From Treponema sp. (GTDB lineage Bacteria; Spirochaetota; Spirochaetia; Treponematales; Treponemataceae), in assembly GCA_017963165.1 (NCBI GenBank), contig JAGCTZ010000055.1, positions 1-48,870 of the forward strand: 48,870 nt of DNA. Direction: 5' to 3'. Position 1 is the first letter of the stretch, and the number at the start of each line of letters is the position of its first letter. Made by a program: the position numbers and the translations under genes. A model generated the notes under the pieces. The model was not told where the DNA came from, made no database searches, and saw nothing but the letters and a program-made list of their open reading frames with translations. This document shows positions 41,605 through 48,870 of this stretch, one piece after another.

Positions 41605-43146
41605 ATCATAAAAAATATTTCCCTTGTTTCCTTTACGCTCCACATGCAATTTCTCATTAGTTATTTTTGACAGAAATGCTCTGTCATGACTGACAACAAG
41701 AAGTGCACATGAAAGAGAAGACAAAGCATTTTCCAGCGCAATTACACTTGTAATATCCATATGATTTGTAGGTTCATCAAGAATTAAAAGTGAAAGAGGT
41801 TTTTCAACTGCAAGTGAAATCATCAGTTTTCTAAGTTCACCGGGACTAACAGCACCTTGTTGTAGATTTTCTGGTTCACTCCCCAGACGATATAAAGTTG
41901 AAAGCACTGCGCCACGTTCATCATCTTCAAGTTCCTGGAAGTCTGAAAGAATTTGATTTTTTAGGTCTTCTGAAATTTCTTGAGGAAGATACATAACTTC
42001 ATTAGTTCTGCCTGATTTTTCAAGTTCACAAATCAGATGCTTTATAAAAAGAGTTTTTCCTGTTCCATTTTGCCCGGTTAGAGCAATCTTCGAATCAGGA
42101 TTAATTACTATCCGCGGAATATGAAGTTTGTAAGAAGTTTCTTCTTTCGTTGCAAAAATCTCAGTTTCTTCAATAACAATTGGTTTTGCAAAATTTACAT
42201 TTTCAACAGAAAAACCTTCTTTCCTTTTTAGTGATTTTTTTACGGCATCACGTGAAGCTTCTGTCCTGGCAATCTGATTATCAAGATGGGCTTTTGCATC
42301 ACCTGTTGTTTTGTCTTTTCCGCTTATTCGGGCGACATCAATTTTTTGTTTAGCATCATGATCTCTTGAATCAATTGATTTTTTTGCAAGTCGATTCTTC
42401 GAACGTTCATTTTCTTCGGCAAGCTTCTGGCTCCTTTGTTTTTCGGCTGAAGCTTTTGAATTAAGTTTTTCCCATTCTCCTCGATTATATGCTGCATTCT
42501 GCTGACGAAGTTCAAGCGCTTTAGTAAGTCCTCCAGGATAACTTTCGCATGTTATACAATCTCGTCCCCCGGAAAAAGCTCTTGCTTCGTTGAAAAGATA
42601 AACAGTTCGTTTGCAGAGCGAATCTGTAAAAGTTCGATCATGACTAACCATAATTCCGGTTCCGTTAAAAAGCATAAGCGAGTCAGAAATCATACGTACC
42701 GTTTCTTCATCAAGATGATTTGTAGGCTCGTCTAACAGAAGCACTGACGGCCTGTCTGCCAGCGCACAGGCAATTTGAATGCGTTTTTTTTCACCACCTG
42801 AAAGAGAATCATAGCGACTAATCATTTCTTCTGTTACATGGAGCATGGAGAAAAATCGGCGCACCTCATTATCATCGCTCCAGAAAACAGGATAAAGATT
42901 TTCTGGGACTTCGGCTGTTTCCTGTGGACAGTAAATTATTTCACCACCATCATCTTTTGCACCTGAAATCTTTCCGTTATCTGGAACAAGTATTCGGGCA
43001 ATAAGTTTAAGCAGTGTACTTTTCCCACAGCCATTGCTTCCGGCAATACAAGTCCAGCCGTCATAAAACTGTAAGGAAAAATCTTCAAACAAAGTTACGT
43101 GTGAAGTTGGATATGAAAAATAAAGCTTTTGTATTTGTAATGACAT
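41599..43146 (-). CDS. ABC-F family ATPase, probable ribosome protection/antibiotic resistance
   Basis: A 515-residue protein with two ATPase domains and no membrane spans. Domain 1: Walker A GSNGCGKST, signature SLSGGEKKR, Walker B LLLDEPTNHLDEE. Domain 2: Walker A GQNGTGKT, signature VSPGELRK, Walker B LILDEPTNHMDI. The interdomain linker (residues about 185-330, rich in Lys, Glu and Arg) is the ABC-F hallmark that reaches into the ribosome. Compact length and linker resemble resistance-type members that dislodge macrolide, lincosamide, streptogramin or pleuromutilin drugs. The leader carries a promoter, a tiny ORF and an attenuator terminator, as expected for antibiotic induction. The drug range cannot be read from sequence. 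Confidence 0.88.
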   Translation of the reverse strand: MSLQIQKLYFSYPTSHVTLFEDFSLQFYDGWTCIAGSNGCGKSTLLKLIARILVPDNGKISGAKDDGGEIIYCPQETAEVPENLYPVFWSDDNEVRRFFSMLHVTEEMISRYDSLSGGEKKRIQIACALADRPSVLLLDEPTNHLDEETVRMISDSLMLFNGTGIMVSHDRTFTDSLCKRTVYLFNEARAFSGGRDCITCESYPGGLTKALELRQQNAAYNRGEWEKLNSKASAEKQRSQKLAEENERSKNRLAKKSIDSRDHDAKQKIDVARISGKDKTTGDAKAHLDNQIARTEASRDAVKKSLKRKEGFSVENVNFAKPIVIEETEIFATKEETSYKLHIPRIVINPDSKIALTGQNGTGKTLFIKHLICELEKSGRTNEVMYLPQEISEDLKNQILSDFQELEDDERGAVLSTLYRLGSEPENLQQGAVSPGELRKLMISLAVEKPLSLLILDEPTNHMDITSVIALENALSSLSCALLVVSHDRAFLSKITNEKLHVERKGNKGNIFYDL

Positions 43147-43212
43147 TATGACCTCCAGAAGAAGTCAGCAATAGTGCCTGACAAGGCTTGCAGTATTACA
43201 ATAATTGTTAGG

Positions 43213-43237
43213 AAAAACTTAAACAGAAAGGTTTAAG
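43213..43237 (-). terminator. Attenuator terminator in the ABC-F leader
   Basis: Minus strand: CTTAAAC-CTTTCT-GTTTAAG then TTTTT, a 7-bp perfect stem, 6-nt loop and U run, inside the leader and 67 bp before the ABC-F start codon. Flanking complementary segments (GAAGTCAG and TTGCAGTA upstream; TACTGCAA and CTGACTTC downstream) can pair around it, giving alternative folds. Confidence 0.7.
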
Positions 43238-43319
43238 ACACATCAACAAAATTCATACTGCAACTGACTTCCAGAAATTAAAATCTCAAAAGAGAATTAA
43301 AAATGTTGGGAAATCAGAT

Positions 43320-43337
43320 TTACAGTCTCATCGGCAA
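43320..43337 (-). CDS. Possible leader peptide of the ABC-F gene
   Basis: A minute ORF in the ABC-F leader: AGGAG, 5 nt, then TTG CCG ATG AGA CTG TAA (MPMRL), or MRL if the inner ATG is used with an 11-nt spacing. It lies between the promoter and the terminator. Ribosome stalling on such a peptide by an antibiotic would be expected to change the downstream fold. Evidence is limited to position and ribosome-binding site. Confidence 0.4.
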   Translation of the reverse strand: MPMRL

Positions 43338-43363
43338 TGTGTCTCCTAAAGAAAAGTTAATTA

Positions 43364-43393
43364 ATTTTATTCAGAAAACTCATTATTTGTCAA
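43364..43393 (-). promoter_or_regulatory. Promoter of the ABC-F gene
   Basis: Minus strand: a consensus -35 TTGACA (43388-43393), an 18-bp spacer and a -10 TAAAAT (43364-43369). The predicted start gives a leader of about 210 nt, holding the short ORF and terminator. It is divergent from the GyrI-like gene's promoter, with -35 boxes 27 bp apart. Confidence 0.75.
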
Positions 43394-43418
43394 TGTCCTG
43401 TAATGATTATAAATTTAA

Positions 43419-43450
43419 ATATGACATTTAGTTGTCATATTTTGTATGAT
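43419..43450 (+). promoter_or_regulatory. Promoter with WYL-linked operator, copy B
   Basis: The 22-bp palindrome of copy A recurs without change (43419-43440), with the -35 ATGACA at 43421-43426, an 18-bp spacer and the -10 TATGAT at 43445-43450. The next bases also match copy A (TATGATATTCT, then TGTCATG), and both leaders end CGGACATCTT before the AAAGGA. It drives the GyrI-like and DUF3781 genes. Confidence 0.75.
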
Positions 43451-43528
43451 ATTCTATATCTGTCATGTAAAGCTTGATATATGCTTTATGTACAAGCCTG
43501 AATCGGACATCTTTCAAAGGAGACACAA

Positions 43529-44173
43529 ATGGCATTTGACTTCAAAAAAGAATTCAAGGAGTTTTATCTTCCTCCAAAGAAACCACAGATTGTGTATGTT
43601 CCAAAGATGCAATTTGTCGCTGTTCGTGGAAAAGGAAATCCTAACGAAGAAGACGGTGAATACAAAAATGCTCTCGCCGTACAATATGCCATTTCATATA
43701 CAATCAAAATGAGTAAAATGGGCGACCACAGAATTGATGGGTACTTTGATTATGTTGTTCCACCTCTTGAGGGCTTCTGGTGGCAGGAGAAAAATGGAGT
43801 AGTTGTTCCGGGATTTGATTATACAGATAAATCTTCCTTCAACTGGATTTCTGTAATTCGGCTTCCTGATTTTGTAACTCAAAAGGATTTTGACTGGGCA
43901 AAGAAAACTGCTGCTGAAAAAAAAGGTTTGGATTGTTCGCGCGCAGAAATCTTCACTTTAGAAGAAGGCGACTGTGTCCAGATTATGCACGTCGGTTCCT
44001 ATGACGACGAACCTGCAACAATCAAGCTGATGGACGATTTTGCGCTCGATAACGGCTGGCAACTCGACTTTTCAGATACAAGACTACACCACGAAATCTA
44101 TATGAGCGATCCTCGTAAAACTTCACCAGAAAAATTAAAGACGGTAATAAGACATCCAGTTAGGAAATTATAA
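43529..44173 (+). CDS. GyrI-like small-molecule-binding domain protein
   Basis: A 214-residue single-domain cytoplasmic protein. Segments PQIVYVPKMQFVAVRGKGNP, PPLEGFWWQEKNG, WISVIRLPDFVT and CVQIMHVGSYDDEPATIKLM are typical of stand-alone GyrI-like/SOUL-fold proteins, which bind hydrophobic or cationic small molecules. Some relatives hydrolyse cyclopropanoid toxins, so a detoxification role is possible. AAAGGAG precedes the ATG. The DUF3781 gene begins immediately after the stop, and the promoter carries the WYL-linked operator. Confidence 0.85.
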   Translation: MAFDFKKEFKEFYLPPKKPQIVYVPKMQFVAVRGKGNPNEEDGEYKNALAVQYAISYTIKMSKMGDHRIDGYFDYVVPPLEGFWWQEKNGVVVPGFDYTDKSSFNWISVIRLPDFVTQKDFDWAKKTAAEKKGLDCSRAEIFTLEEGDCVQIMHVGSYDDEPATIKLMDDFALDNGWQLDFSDTRLHHEIYMSDPRKTSPEKLKTVIRHPVRKL

Positions 44174-44174
44174 A

Positions 44175-44423
44175 ATGAAAAATGAACTTTTAGAAAACAT
44201 AGAAAAACTTCACACTACACCAATGGGCGTGGATCGTATTCGCCGTAATCTCTTCCTAGGTGAGGACGCAAAAGATGTCGTTGCGTTCTGCCGTCAGAAA
44301 ATTCTTGACAACAAAGCTGCAATCACCCGCCAGGGAAAGAACTGGTATATCAAAATTGATGGTTGCATTATTACGGTGAATGCCTATAGTTTTACGATAA
44401 TTACAGCTCATAGAACGCGTTAG
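44175..44423 (+). CDS. DUF3781 family protein
   Basis: An 82-residue protein with the family pattern: LLENIEKLHTTPMGVDRIRR at the start, DVVAFCRQKILDNKAAITRQ, then GKNWYIKIDGCIITVNAYSF and TIITAH at the end. The function is unknown. The start at 44175 is one base after the upstream stop, so it is co-translated with the GyrI-like gene. The last codons and stop (ACG CGT TAG) lie within the first bases of a GC-rich palindromic element, which may have replaced the original 3' end. Confidence 0.85.
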   Translation: MKNELLENIEKLHTTPMGVDRIRRNLFLGEDAKDVVAFCRQKILDNKAAITRQGKNWYIKIDGCIITVNAYSFTIITAHRTR

Positions 44424-44512
44424 GCACTGGAAGGGGGCGAAGCCCGTGCGATAGCACCGAACGTAGTGGAGCCTGGAAGCGCCGACCGACTGCGAAGCAG
44501 GCGGGAACGCCA
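44418..44512. repeat. GC-rich palindromic intergenic element, copy 2
   Basis: It starts GTTAGGCACTGGAAGGGGGCG, then GAAGCCCGTGCGATAGCACC, with stems such as GCCTG-CGAAGCAGGC in complementary order, and ends near GGCGGGAACGCC. It is the same family as 11365-11466, in the plus orientation. It supplies the DUF3781 stop codon and separates that gene from the second sigma-fusion gene. Confidence 0.65.
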
Positions 44513-44573
44513 AAATTATTAAAAAAATAAAAAAATTTTCCCAACCTTTTTCCAAACCCCCGCACTATATAAG

Positions 44574-44594
44574 CAAACCGGTTTGTAGTAAAAT
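44574..44594 (+). promoter_or_regulatory. Promoter with 12-bp palindrome before the second sigma-fusion gene
   Basis: Perfect palindrome CAAACCGGTTTG (44574-44585), with a -10-like TAAAAT at 44589-44594 and a further TATATAAG at 44567. The ATG at 44604 follows a weak GGAATAGAG. The layout parallels the first sigma-fusion gene, but the palindrome sequence is different. Confidence 0.5.
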
Positions 44595-44603
44595 GGAATA
44601 GAG

Positions 44604-46226
44604 ATGGAAAAAGAAAAGGCTGACAAGTTAATCGTAAAGTACTCATCGAAGGTATATGGTTTTGCTGTGAAAAAATCGTTTTCGTATGATGAAGCAGAAG
44701 AGCTGTCGGGCGAGATGCTGAAGGAACTTTATCTTTCTATGCTGCATGCGGAAGATATTGTAAATCCTGAAGGGTATGTCTGGAGAATCTGTGAGCATGT
44801 TTACGCAAAATATGTGAATCAGAAAAAGCTGCAGAAGGGTGTTTCGCTTGAAGGTTTTGACCTGCCGTATTTTGATGAGCATGACTTTGGAGAAACTGAA
44901 GCACAAATAAAAAAGCTCCGAAAGGAGATTGGATTTTTGTCTGCCAGTCGTCGCGAAATTGTCTATTCCTTTTATTATGAAGACAAGTCTATTGTTCAGA
45001 TTGCAAAGGAACAGGGACTGCCTGAAGGTACCGTAAAGTGGCACTTAAACAAAGCACGTAATGATTTAAAGGAAGGATTTACTATGGAAAGAAAAATTGG
45101 AAGTCTTGGAATATCGCCTGTAACGGCATTGGATTTTAGTCATTGGGGAAGACCCGGAACTAATGGTGGACCTGAATATTATCTTGGGGACAAAATTTGT
45201 CTGAACATTGTGTACAGTGTTTATGAGAATCCAAAAACTGTTGCAGAAATTGCCGAGGACCTGGGAATGACTCCAGTATATCTGGAAGATAAAATTGAAT
45301 TTTTGGTTGCGAATGGTTTTCTGGTAGAAACAAAAGGTAAGCGTTATACAACTTATGTAAGGTTTTCGCCAAGGCAGTTTTCGCTCGAAGCAGAGGATAA
45401 TGTTTTTAAGATGCAGCAAAAGGCCGCAAAGCTTCTTGTAGAAAATTATGTTCAAAAGGTGCGTGATGCAATTGCTGATGTAAAGGATGTTTATATTCCT
45501 GATGGAAATCGTGAACTTTTTGAAGCAGCCTGTATTTTTTACGGTATTACAACAAAGTGCACATTGCCCTGCGATAAGGATCTTTCTAAGTGTAGGATCA
45601 AAACTTTGGATGGTGGTGATTTTTTTGCAACCGTAAATATAAAATCACCAATTGTGGATCCTCATTATAAGGAAACTCCTGGTAAGGAAAAATATTATGA
45701 GGTCTGTGGTGCTATGACTCGTGCTTCTGAAAAGTATCCATGTCTTTATTCCTGGTCTGTTGATACAAAGCTTGATAGCAGAACGGGTCACTGGCAGAAT
45801 AATCTTGATTCTGATTACGAGGCTGTTTATGAAGTAATCACTAAAGCAATCAGTGATGATAAGACTAATTCAGAAAAATTTAAACGCCTTCGTGAACGAG
45901 ACTTTATAACAAAAGCTGGCAAAATCAATATCATGGTTGTAAAGGGACCGGCTTCCGAACTTTTTGATAAGATTCCTAAGCCTGATGAAAAGCTTCTTTC
46001 GGAGTTTGCAAAATATGCTCTTGAACAGGCAATGGTTGCAGTAAAGCAGTATCCACCTCAGCTGCAGGATTTTGTAATTGTTGATTTTATGCAACAGTTT
46101 ATTGGAAACCGCGTTGCGCTGATGGTTATGTATGAGCTTTATGAAAATGGAATTTTTCGCCCGCTTACAAAGCAGGAAAAAGTAACCGCAAATCTTTTGA
46201 TGTTTGCGGATACATTGCCGGAGTAA
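44604..46226 (+). CDS. Second sigma-70 family factor with large C-terminal extension
   Basis: A 540-residue paralogue of the gene at 2617. Sigma region 2 is at about 18-75 (YDEAEELSGEMLKELYLSML, PEGYVWRICEHVYAKYVNQK) and region 4 at about 110-155 (ASRREIVYSFYYEDKSIVQI, AKEQGLPEGTVKWHLNKARN). The extension begins LGISPVTALDFSHWGRPGTN and contains a winged-helix-like part (KTVAEIAEDLGMTPVYLEDK) and four cysteines near 315-335 (ACIFYGITTKCTLPCDKDLS, KC) that could bind metal. No anti-sigma gene adjoins. An in-frame ATG at 45084 with GGAAGGA 6 nt upstream lies exactly at the sigma/extension boundary. I know this architecture from clostridial genomes, but no target or signal. Confidence 0.8.
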   Translation: MEKEKADKLIVKYSSKVYGFAVKKSFSYDEAEELSGEMLKELYLSMLHAEDIVNPEGYVWRICEHVYAKYVNQKKLQKGVSLEGFDLPYFDEHDFGETEAQIKKLRKEIGFLSASRREIVYSFYYEDKSIVQIAKEQGLPEGTVKWHLNKARNDLKEGFTMERKIGSLGISPVTALDFSHWGRPGTNGGPEYYLGDKICLNIVYSVYENPKTVAEIAEDLGMTPVYLEDKIEFLVANGFLVETKGKRYTTYVRFSPRQFSLEAEDNVFKMQQKAAKLLVENYVQKVRDAIADVKDVYIPDGNRELFEAACIFYGITTKCTLPCDKDLSKCRIKTLDGGDFFATVNIKSPIVDPHYKETPGKEKYYEVCGAMTRASEKYPCLYSWSVDTKLDSRTGHWQNNLDSDYEAVYEVITKAISDDKTNSEKFKRLRERDFITKAGKINIMVVKGPASELFDKIPKPDEKLLSEFAKYALEQAMVAVKQYPPQLQDFVIVDFMQQFIGNRVALMVMYELYENGIFRPLTKQEKVTANLLMFADTLPE

Positions 46227-46230
46227 TCTT

Positions 46231-47040
46231 TTAATTTCCCGAGCTTTTATAATACTTAATGCTGAATCTCCAGAAGGCATAAGCCAGAAGATACATGACC
46301 AGTCCGACCACAGGCGTGATATACATAAAAAACGCCGGGTAGCTGGCCATGTCATCTTTTCTCAGCAGGAATTGCGCAGGGAAATAATTTACAAAAGCAA
46401 ACGGCACTGCAAAGGTCATTAAAAACTGAATTGCTTTATGAAAAATGCTGATAGGGTAGCCCGCAAATTTTCTCATGTTCCAGTAGAAAACAGATTTTAA
46501 GGCATCTGTTTCTAAAAGATAAATATTGAGCGTCGCAAGAAATAAAAAGATTGCGCCTTGTATCAAAACACCGCCTGCGATTGTAAAGATATAATAGATA
46601 ACCCGCACCGGTGTCCACACAACTCCAATCTTTGCGGCAGACAAAATAAACAGCAGGATTCCAAGGCCGCCGTGGCCCACTGCCGCAAACCAGTCTGCAT
46701 TTGCAAAAATAAGCTGATACAAAAGTCCGCGCGGTCTTAAGATATATCTGTCAAAGCCGCCGCTTCTTACCGTGCCTCCAAAATCGCGAAGGCCTGTAAA
46801 AAAGATAATAAGAATTCCATAAGTAACATAAACAAGACTGAACAGAAAAAGCATTTCATAAATGTTCCAGCCGTTCAAAGTGTCAAACTTCAAAAGAGTA
46901 AAATAAATTACGATGATGGCCGTTGCTTCGCGCATAAAAACTGCAAATGAACGAAGAATAGCATCAACCTTATACTGAAACCACGAGCGGAAAATCATCC
47001 GCGTATAAACTGCCGAAAGACTAAACAAATCAGATTTCAT
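46231..47040 (-). CDS. ABC-2 type exporter permease, subunit 2
   Basis: A 269-residue membrane protein with six spans, from the ATG at 47040 (GGGAGG in front; the upstream start would overlap the preceding gene). The cytoplasmic loop GLRDFGGTVRSGGFDRYILR then PRG is a hallmark of this ABC-2 permease type. It is the last gene of a three-gene exporter unit, 2 bp after the previous permease stop. Together the two permeases and the ATPase should form one exporter; the substrate is unknown. It converges on the sigma-fusion gene with 4 bp between stops. Confidence 0.85.
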   Translation of the reverse strand: MKSDLFSLSAVYTRMIFRSWFQYKVDAILRSFAVFMREATAIIVIYFTLLKFDTLNGWNIYEMLFLFSLVYVTYGILIIFFTGLRDFGGTVRSGGFDRYILRPRGLLYQLIFANADWFAAVGHGGLGILLFILSAAKIGVVWTPVRVIYYIFTIAGGVLIQGAIFLFLATLNIYLLETDALKSVFYWNMRKFAGYPISIFHKAIQFLMTFAVPFAFVNYFPAQFLLRKDDMASYPAFFMYITPVVGLVMYLLAYAFWRFSIKYYKSSGN

Positions 47041-47042
47041 AA

Positions 47043-47837
47043 TTAACCTCCCTGAACTACAAGCTTTCTTTTGCCCTTGTTCCATAAAACAAAGCCGCAG
47101 GCCATAAGGCAAACAATCCAGATAAACTGCTTTATAAAGCCTGCTGCAATTTCTCCGCCGCTTATAGTTCCAAGGTAAATCTGCACCGGCGTAAAATAGA
47201 TTCCTTCAAAAGGTGTAAAGGCTATTATCTTTCTGACAGTCTCCGGCATAAACCACAGTGGAATCATGGCTCCCGATAAAACATTTACAAACACATTTTT
47301 TATAGTCATGATTGCCCAGACATTTATAAGCCAGAACGAAAACATCTGAAACAGAAAGCTAAGGCTCCACAATACGCCATAACCAAACAATGCACTAAGC
47401 ACAAACAAACCAAATGCCCCGGTACTTACAGGCGCCGCAATTCCTATAAAAATAATTGCAACAAGCATCGCAGGTACAAAATGAAAAATCAGTTTGAAGG
47501 CGGCTACCCCAAGATTGTCTGCAAGCATTCTTCCGTGGAAGCTGACCGGCAAAAGCATTTCGGTCGCAATGCTTCCATTGTTGATCCTGTTTCCTAGATA
47601 AAAATCATTTACAACAAAAAATGATTCGAGTCCAAGCGAAAGAATAAAATTGGTCGTTACCATACTCATTGTAATTCCGTCAACTGCTTCGCGGCCACCG
47701 TAAAGTGCACGATAAATCTCGACATAAATCACAAGGCGGATAAGCGTGTTTAGGATTCCCATCCAGTGGTCCAGCCGGTAAGCACTTTTTCCAAGAAAGC
47801 TTTTTTTAGCAAAGGCTAAATAAGGAGTTAGTTTCAT
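47043..47837 (-). CDS. ABC-2 type exporter permease, subunit 1
   Basis: A 264-residue membrane protein with six spans. The N-terminus (LTPYLAFAKKSFLGKSAYRL DHW in part) and the loop LGNRINNGSIATEMLLPVSF match this permease family, where NGSIATxLLxPxS-like sequence contacts the ATPase. It begins next to the ATPase stop and ends 2 bp before the second permease, so the three are translated from one mRNA. Two-permease exporters of this type are common in Firmicutes and spirochaetes, mostly with unknown cargo. Confidence 0.85.
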   Translation of the reverse strand: MKLTPYLAFAKKSFLGKSAYRLDHWMGILNTLIRLVIYVEIYRALYGGREAVDGITMSMVTTNFILSLGLESFFVVNDFYLGNRINNGSIATEMLLPVSFHGRMLADNLGVAAFKLIFHFVPAMLVAIIFIGIAAPVSTGAFGLFVLSALFGYGVLWSLSFLFQMFSFWLINVWAIMTIKNVFVNVLSGAMIPLWFMPETVRKIIAFTPFEGIYFTPVQIYLGTISGGEIAAGFIKQFIWIVCLMACGFVLWNKGKRKLVVQGG

Positions 47838-48818
47838 TTACACCTCCCCGTTATACATCTTCTGAATTATGCTTTCGATTTCCGGTTCTGCAACAGTAAC
47901 ATCGTGCACACTATATTTTTCCAGAACCTCGTGCATCAGCTTGTTTACGTCAACAACATTGTTATCAAAAGTAAAGCTCACCTTTCTGTCTTTCAAATCT
48001 TCGATGATTACATTTTTGATTGGAGCAACAACAGTCTCCTCATTAAACTCTGCAATCAGGCGGCGTGTTGTTCCATATTTGCTTCTGATTTCCTGCAGCG
48101 AGCCGTCGTACATAAGCGAGCCTTTATCAATAATGATGATTCTTTTACAGGTCTGTTCGATATCCTGCATGTCGTGGGTTGTAAAAATCATCGTCACCTT
48201 GTCCTGTTCGTTAAGCTCCTTGATAAAGCTGCGGATAGTTTCCTTTCCTATAATATCAACACCGATTGTCGGTTCATCAAAGAAAACAATTTCCGGCGAG
48301 TGGAGAAGGGAAGCAACAATATCAGATCTCATTCTCTGACCGAGCGAAAGCTGTCTTACAGGCTGATTAATAAAGCCCTTCATATCCAGCATTTCTGTAA
48401 AGCGTTCAAGATTCTTTTTATATTTTTCTTCAGGGATGCGATAGATTGCGCGGAGAAGTTCAAAGCTGTCGATTACAGGCAGATCCCACTGTAGCTGAGA
48501 TTTCTGCCCGAATACAACACCGATATTTCCAACGTATGCTTTTCTCTGCTTGTAGGGAATGTAGCCCGCAACACTGATTGAACCTTTGTCAGGACAAAGA
48601 ATGCCAGAAAGCATTTTGATTGTTGATGATTTTCCGGCGCCGTTTGGACCGATAAAGCCGACCATTTCTCCCTTTTCGATTGTAAAGCTCAAGTCGTTTA
48701 CAGCCTTTTTGATTTCGAATTTTGGGGCGAACATGTTTGCAATCATTCCGGGGATGCCCGCACTTCTTTTGTTTACTTTAAATTCCTTTGAAATGTTTTT
48801 TACTTCAATAAAACTCAC
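47838..48818 (-). CDS. ABC exporter ATPase
   Basis: A 326-residue ATPase. Walker A is GPNGAGKSST, the Q-loop is in VFGQKSQLQWDLP, the signature is LSLGQRMRSD, Walker B is VFFDEPTIGVDII and the switch His is in IFTTHDMQDIE. The C-terminal 100 residues (IEDLKDRKVSFTFDNNVVDV) form the regulatory domain typical of drug- and polysaccharide-export ATPases. The start is a GTG with GGGAGG in front; it overlaps the stop of an upstream frame (GTGA), suggesting a further gene at the head of the operon. Confidence 0.92.
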   Translation of the reverse strand: MSFIEVKNISKEFKVNKRSAGIPGMIANMFAPKFEIKKAVNDLSFTIEKGEMVGFIGPNGAGKSSTIKMLSGILCPDKGSISVAGYIPYKQRKAYVGNIGVVFGQKSQLQWDLPVIDSFELLRAIYRIPEEKYKKNLERFTEMLDMKGFINQPVRQLSLGQRMRSDIVASLLHSPEIVFFDEPTIGVDIIGKETIRSFIKELNEQDKVTMIFTTHDMQDIEQTCKRIIIIDKGSLMYDGSLQEIRSKYGTTRRLIAEFNEETVVAPIKNVIIEDLKDRKVSFTFDNNVVDVNKLMHEVLEKYSVHDVTVAEPEIESIIQKMYNGEV

Positions 48819-48870
48819 GCTTCTTTCCTCCCTGAGTCAAAACTTTTTATACTTTCGGCAAGACCTGCCT
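48815..48870 (-). CDS. Possible 3' end of an upstream gene (partial)
   Basis: A frame open from the window edge reads GLAESIKSFDSGRKEA and stops at TGA (48815-48817), overlapping the GTG start of the ABC ATPase. The GTGA overlap is the only evidence that it is a gene; 17 residues are too few to identify it. Confidence 0.35.
   Translation of the reverse strand, partial: AGLAESIKSFDSGRKEA

Noticed and set aside
43320..43337. Riboswitch in the ABC-F leader
   Set aside because: The pairing layout and short ORF fit translation-coupled attenuation better, and no known ligand-binding core was recognised.

Overview
This 48.9 kb window of roughly 40% GC chromosomal DNA looks like a gut- or rumen-type spirochaete, most likely Treponema or a close relative. 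That assignment is an inference from the overall protein character, a chemoreceptor, abundant small palindromic repeats and an AT-rich regulatory style; no rRNA or other marker gene is present. I see no tRNA, rRNA, phage, transposase or CRISPR-Cas gene. About 47 protein genes or gene remnants can be supported, many of them accessory.

Layout. 0.3-2.5 kb: glutathione peroxidase with an OhrR-type peroxide sensor, then a D-2-hydroxyacid dehydrogenase. 2.6-5.5 kb: an unusual sigma factor with a large C-terminal extension, translationally coupled to a paralogue of the extension alone; a second fusion of this type lies at 44.6-46.2 kb. 5.5-8.8 kb: AlkD-type DNA repair protein, an acetyltransferase and a membrane class III adenylate cyclase with an extracytoplasmic carbohydrate-module-like domain. 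8.8-11.3 kb: chemoreceptor and flavodoxin. 11.5-16.4 kb: a complete Bce-type antimicrobial-peptide sensing and detoxification module (BceS, BceR, BceB, BceA) with REP-like palindromes and a probable response-regulator site. 16.4-19.2 kb: two membrane proteins (one DUF5058-like) and an M20 peptidase. 19.2-24.6 kb: two metallo-beta-lactamase-fold hydrolases, three acetyltransferases, a remarkable 63-bp-period hairpin array and a lipoprotein gene split at an A7 slippery tract. 24.6-33.5 kb: a hydrolase pseudogene, an MFS-GH2 sugar-use pair, a methyltransferase, a three-domain FMN reductase-like protein, a LURP-one-like protein, a nucleoside hydrolase and a fructosamine kinase-like protein. 33.6-37.9 kb: a LysR regulator divergent from metE-metF, bracketed by a 19-bp direct repeat. 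38.1-39.8 kb: SGNH hydrolase and a Phd/VapC-type toxin-antitoxin pair. 39.9-44.4 kb: a WYL regulator with two other promoters carrying an identical perfect palindrome, serving a SAP-domain gene and a GyrI-like/DUF3781 pair, with an attenuator-controlled ABC-F gene between them. 46.2-48.9 kb: a three-gene ABC-2 exporter.

Regulatory themes. At least eight genes have a -10 hexamer exactly 6 nt before the start codon and no Shine-Dalgarno sequence, so leaderless mRNAs appear common. Several perfect palindromes overlap promoters: at both sigma-fusion genes, the DUF5058 operon, the WYL-linked genes and metE. The most novel items are the 63-bp phased hairpin array, the sigma/extension protein family, the shared WYL-linked promoter module and the ABC-F leader.
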